Shown here piece after piece: positions 6,864-9,973 of a stretch of 9,973 nt of DNA. The stretch comes from an uncultured Lachnobacterium sp. (GTDB taxonomy: Bacteria; Bacillota; Clostridia; Lachnospirales; Lachnospiraceae). The notes beneath the pieces are model-generated. The model had not been told where the DNA came from and did not search any database. It saw only the letters and a list, made by a program, of their open reading frames with translations. The position numbers were made by a program, and so were the translations under genes. The stretch lies in assembly GCA_900548765.1 (NCBI GenBank), contig URLU01000072.1, positions 1 to 9,973 on the forward strand, given 5' to 3'. Numbering within the stretch: position 1 is the first letter of the stretch; each line of letters begins with the position of its first letter.

Positions 6864-8963
6864 ATGTTAAAAGACCATTTATCGCAAATAGCATGCCTTG
6901 CTGCTATCGCATGCTCGACTTTTACCTTGACAGCCTGTTCAGGCTCAGATATTGCTTTTTATTTCAAAAGTGAAGAGGCGCAGTATGCCATTCTCTATGA
7001 TTCGCCTGGGTTCTGGGATAATGCTTCGCCTGTTTCCTCTGCGAATGGTCTGTATCAGATTGACAATGTCGCTTTTGAAGGAAAGCCCTACAACAGCATT
7101 GCCCGTTTTGGCAACAAAATCCTTATGATTGGTCAGGGTTCTTATTCCTCAGACCTGGTACAGTCTATCACCAAAACTGAGCCGGAGTATGAGTACTCCT
7201 TTGAGGTGTATGACCCCTGGCGCAACAAAATAAGTGCCAGGCTGTCCCACGAGGATATCGTGTGTGACTCTTATCAGGTTTTAGCCGACAGACTTTTCCT
7301 CTACAATTCGGCAGATGCCTGCATAAACATATACGACACTGACTTAAAGCTGACAGACACCATCGCCTGCTCCACAGATGTTGTGATTACATATTATTCC
7401 GGCTATAATTCAAAGCTTATCCTCTATATAGATGATGGCGGAAACCTGGTGTCAATGTCAGCGGATGATTTTTCCACAAGCCAGACAGCCCTTCCTCTAT
7501 ATGAGCCACAGCTTCTGGATGTATCGACTAATGGAAACTACTATCTGACCTATGGTGTAAACAAGGACACTCTGCAAAATGAAGCTGCAGTCTACAGCAC
7601 CGCAGGCAATGATTTCATCACTTATATACAAGGGGATGATTTTTCATCCTATGACCTTGCAGAGAACAGCCTTGTGTCAAGAATAGATTCGGACAATAAC
7701 ATCTGGGTCTACCATACTTTTGATGGTGATGACACCTTTTTCTCTCAGGAGAAAATACAGGCAGCGCAGATAATTGCAGATGACAAGGTGCTGCTCCATG
7801 CCGAAAAATCCATTTTTACCGACAGTGACAATCACAGCAACTACTATTATCTTTACTCACCGGATAACGGTGTGGTGAGCTCCTTCGGCTATAGCTGTGG
7901 CACCTACGGCAGCAATGACTATCAGATTTTTTCTCCTGACTGCGTATATATGGAGCAGAACAACTGTGCATTTTTCCTGGTATACACAGCCGACTGCATG
8001 CCAAAGCTATTGGTCTGGAATATTGATGAGGCGAAAAATGATACTGGTGTAAAAATCAAGAGCTATTCTAATATAACCGACGTACAGAATGCGGTTGCTG
8101 CAGGCACTGCAAACTCGCTGGACAGAGCCCGCGCAATCGTAACGGAATATCCTGACGATTTCGGGCATGATGTGACAAGGGTAAAAAATACAGATATTTA
8201 TGACTGGGGAGAGCTTACAGCCCTAAATGACCGTGCAACAGAGCTGGAAGAAAAGTATAACATCGAAATATATATGGGGGCTGAGGTTCCTGACAGCCTC
8301 GACTACTATAATTTAAAGCAGAATGATGATGTATCTACCCTATCAGAGGCTCTTGGCTCGCTGGAGCAGATATTTGACTGCTATCCCAGGGATTTTTTCA
8401 CCCAGCTTTGCTTTGGCACCAACGAGGGAATCCGTCTCTACATTACCGGAGACATTTCCGGCAACAACAATGGCACAATTTCAGAAGCCAGCGGTTTTGT
8501 TACCAATATAAACTCGCATATTGTAATTGTGCTGGATGCAAATTACTGCTGGAACTGGGATTACACTGTGAACCACGAGATAGCCCATCTTATCGACAGG
8601 CGGCTTGAATTTTTATCGCAGTATAAGGACGATATCGTCTTTTCAGAGAAAAAATGGAACACCTATAATCCTGATGATTTCGCCTATCTGGAATCCTACG
8701 ATAATTATGAAAACAATCCGGATTATGGTAAATACAGCAAGTATTTCATAGACGCCTACGGCACAACCTATGCCACAGAGGACCGGGCGGAGTTGTTTGG
8801 AACTGTCATGAATAACGCTTTAAGCGGAATAACAGATGACAGCCAGTTTGCCCCGGACACAGTGCTTTATGACAAGATGAAATATTACTGCGACTGCATC
8901 AGGGATGGTTTCAGCACCGAGGGATGGGCTGACACACTGCCTTGGGAGCTGATGTTTAAATAA
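6864..8963 (+). CDS. Lipoprotein with propeller-like N-terminal part and C-terminal HExxH metallopeptidase domain
   Basis: A 699-residue predicted surface lipoprotein of no named family that I recognise. The signal peptide ends at a lipobox LTAC with Cys25. Residues from about 50 to 400 are rich in short beta-strand-like repeats with Tyr, Asp and Asn (such as SFEVYDPWRNKI, INIYDTDLKL and KLLVWNID), which suggests a beta-propeller. From about 440 the character changes to helical. NHEIAHLID carries a gluzincin-type HExxH motif, with His571, Glu572 and His575. EDRAELF, with Glu639 and Glu643, is a good candidate for the third zinc ligand, as EDxAE motifs serve in several metallopeptidase families. 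The start has GAGG 8 bases upstream. It follows malR by 13 bases without its own promoter or an intervening terminator, so co-transcription is likely. The substrate is unknown; turnover of surface proteins or host/dietary protein are both possible. Confidence 0.85.
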   Translation: MLKDHLSQIACLAAIACSTFTLTACSGSDIAFYFKSEEAQYAILYDSPGFWDNASPVSSANGLYQIDNVAFEGKPYNSIARFGNKILMIGQGSYSSDLVQSITKTEPEYEYSFEVYDPWRNKISARLSHEDIVCDSYQVLADRLFLYNSADACINIYDTDLKLTDTIACSTDVVITYYSGYNSKLILYIDDGGNLVSMSADDFSTSQTALPLYEPQLLDVSTNGNYYLTYGVNKDTLQNEAAVYSTAGNDFITYIQGDDFSSYDLAENSLVSRIDSDNNIWVYHTFDGDDTFFSQEKIQAAQIIADDKVLLHAEKSIFTDSDNHSNYYYLYSPDNGVVSSFGYSCGTYGSNDYQIFSPDCVYMEQNNCAFFLVYTADCMPKLLVWNIDEAKNDTGVKIKSYSNITDVQNAVAAGTANSLDRARAIVTEYPDDFGHDVTRVKNTDIYDWGELTALNDRATELEEKYNIEIYMGAEVPDSLDYYNLKQNDDVSTLSEALGSLEQIFDCYPRDFFTQLCFGTNEGIRLYITGDISGNNNGTISEASGFVTNINSHIVIVLDANYCWNWDYTVNHEIAHLIDRRLEFLSQYKDDIVFSEKKWNTYNPDDFAYLESYDNYENNPDYGKYSKYFIDAYGTTYATEDRAELFGTVMNNALSGITDDSQFAPDTVLYDKMKYYCDCIRDGFSTEGWADTLPWELMFK

Positions 8964-9019
8964 TAAAATTCCCACATTATGCTTTGCTGATATGCGCAGG
9001 CTTAAATGTGGGAATTTTA
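8964..9019. terminator. Bidirectional terminator between convergent genes
   Basis: A perfect 15-bp inverted repeat (8964-8978 with 9005-9019; core AATTCCCACATT) begins at the first base after the lipoprotein stop codon and ends two bases before the cbiL stop. AATTTTA at the stem end gives a short T run on both strands. The 26-base loop contains a possible small inner stem. Its position between converging genes supports termination in both directions. Confidence 0.85.
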
Positions 9020-9021
9020 AA

Positions 9022-9729
9022 TTACTTACTATGTTTCACAATCACTATGGTAAGGTAGCCTGCATCGGTGTCGAGGTTTTCCACGCCATACATGCGTTTT
9101 TCGGTGCTTAATCCACAATCGGAAACACAATATACCATTTGATTTGTTTGTACAAAATCAGGTTTTAAAAGGGCTTGCTTAAGCTCTTTTAATTTTTGTC
9201 CGGATTTCATATATATTTTTGTACCGCTAAGCTTAAGCGACTCCTCCACTGCGTAGGAAGCAGGAATAATATGTATCTCTTCATTCTTGTCCCCTAGGGA
9301 TATGCCAAGTGCCGCTGCCACTGCGCAGAAGGATGGCACACCGCTCACCATTTCTGTGTCGTAGCCACGCTGTCTGATTCTCTCATCAATGTATGTGTAG
9401 GTGGAGTAAATCGCAGGGTCGCCGATTGTGAGGAAAGCCACTGATTTTCCATGCTGTAGCTGCTCCTCTATCTGGGCTGCTATGGCGTCATGGGCTCTCT
9501 CAAGCTCTGACCTGTCTTTTGTCATTGGGAAGTCGCAGAATAGCAGCTTCTTCTCCTCCAGAGCCGGGATTACCTGGCTTACTATTTTGTAGGCGTAGCA
9601 TTTTTTCCTGGTGGAGGATGGTAGGACTACTGCTTCTGAATTTTCTATTGTGTTTATGGCTTTTAGGGTCATGAGGTCCGGATCGCCGGGCCCGACACCT
9701 ATGCCGTAGAGTTTTGCGTGAGTGCTCAT
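9022..9729 (-). CDS. cbiL: Precorrin-2/cobalt-factor-II C20-methyltransferase
   Basis: A 235-residue cytoplasmic SAM-dependent tetrapyrrole methyltransferase of corrin synthesis, which methylates C20 of precorrin-2 or cobalt-factor II. The length is normal. Signatures of the class: YGIGVGPGDPDLMTLKA at residues 8-24, which identifies the C20 enzyme fairly well; TIGDPAIYSTYTYI at 101-114; and VSGVPSFCAVAAALG at 128-142. In an anaerobic Firmicute the cobalt-early route, and so the name cbiL (also called cobI), is more likely. The start ATG is preceded by GAAAGG. No other cobalamin gene is in the window; relatives may lie beyond 9973, but the 240-base gap upstream holds only a repeat. No cobalamin riboswitch was recognised. 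Confidence 0.93.
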   Translation of the reverse strand: MSTHAKLYGIGVGPGDPDLMTLKAINTIENSEAVVLPSSTRKKCYAYKIVSQVIPALEEKKLLFCDFPMTKDRSELERAHDAIAAQIEEQLQHGKSVAFLTIGDPAIYSTYTYIDERIRQRGYDTEMVSGVPSFCAVAAALGISLGDKNEEIHIIPASYAVEESLKLSGTKIYMKSGQKLKELKQALLKPDFVQTNQMVYCVSDCGLSTEKRMYGVENLDTDAGYLTIVIVKHSK

Positions 9730-9788
9730 TTTTGTGCCTTTCTTAAATGTATTTTGGGGCGGGTTTCAAAAGGGATTTTGAAGATAAT

Positions 9789-9812
9789 GGTGTCTAGGAT
9801 GGTATCTAGGAT
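9789..9812. repeat. Two tandem 12-bp repeats upstream of cbiL
   Basis: GGTGTCTAGGAT (9789-9800) is followed directly by GGTATCTAGGAT (9801-9812), with one mismatch. It lies between the dispersed repeat and the cbiL start. A regulatory role is possible, but slippage duplication is just as likely. Confidence 0.6.
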
Positions 9813-9836
9813 ATTGTACAGGGGCAGGTTGGAATT

Positions 9837-9973
9837 GGTGACGAGTTATGGATATAAGATTTTCTAAACATTCTGATTTAAGTATTAATAACTTGACGCA
9901 ACCGCTCGACCGACAAAACCTGCCACTGGCAGCTTTTGTTGGACACTTTGGCGCATTCGCCATCCATGGCTCA
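9837..9973 (-). repeat. Partial second copy of the palindromic intergenic repeat
   Basis: Read on the minus strand, 9877-9837 matches 171-211 over 41 bases with 8 mismatches and no gaps. TTGCGTC (9901-9895) lies exactly 17 bases before it, as at 147-153 in copy 1. Further upstream on the minus strand are a strong hairpin (9910-9942, loop AGT) and a short GCC-ATGGAT-GGC hairpin (9959-9970). The latter holds CATGGATG, again a CANGGAYG match in a loop. The expected second arm would lie beyond the window. The copy points toward cbiL, so it could be part of the cbiL leader or an independent unit. Confidence 0.75.

Noticed and set aside
9922..9928. GCCACTG, resembling part of the cobalamin riboswitch B12 box
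   Set aside because: It is on the strand opposite to cbiL, lies within a local palindrome, and none of the other conserved riboswitch blocks are nearby.
9766..9963. Minus-strand open frame of 65 codons upstream of cbiL
   Set aside because: It covers the repeat and the tandem 12-mers, has no ribosome binding site, and resembles no protein I recognise.

Overview
The window looks like the chromosome of a low-to-mid GC Firmicute, most likely a gut Lachnospiraceae (Roseburia/Agathobacter/Butyrivibrio type). The grounds are the style of the lipoprotein signals and solute-binding protein, the strong AGGAGG-type ribosome binding sites, the sigma-A promoters, and a malQ-malE-malF-malG operon divergent from a LacI-family regulator. 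The genus cannot be settled from sequence reading alone.

Layout. Positions 1-333 hold no convincing gene. They contain a large imperfect palindrome (arms 1-70 and 174-243) enclosing two tight hairpins with GGA loops, then the terminator of the mal operon. Positions 334-5593, all on the minus strand, form a maltodextrin uptake and processing operon. It is transcribed malQ (GH77 4-alpha-glucanotransferase), malE (binding lipoprotein), malF and malG (permeases). No ABC ATPase is present, so a shared MsmK/UgpC-type ATPase encoded elsewhere is presumably used. A divergent promoter region (5594-5842) has clear sigma-A promoters in both directions and an AT-rich CpG-centred palindrome. Plus-strand malR (5843-6850) is followed 13 bp later by a 699-residue lipoprotein with a propeller-like N-terminal part and a C-terminal HExxH metallopeptidase domain. 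A long bidirectional stem-loop (8964-9019) separates it from the convergent cbiL/cobI gene of cobalamin synthesis (9022-9729, minus strand). The last 240 bases carry a partial second copy of the repeat seen at the left edge, in inverted orientation.

How the genes work together: MalE captures maltodextrins at the cell surface, MalFG import them, and MalQ disproportionates them in the cytoplasm. The LacI-type regulator probably controls the operon from the shared promoter region. The metallopeptidase lipoprotein appears co-transcribed with the regulator, but its substrate is unknown. CbiL is functionally unrelated.

Most worth a second look: (1) the palindromic repeat with GGA-loop hairpins at both window edges, which resembles binding sites for CsrA; (2) MalQ has Asp where GH77 enzymes carry the catalytic acid/base Glu; (3) the propeller/metallopeptidase lipoprotein paired with the mal regulator; (4) a perfect hairpin between malE and malF.
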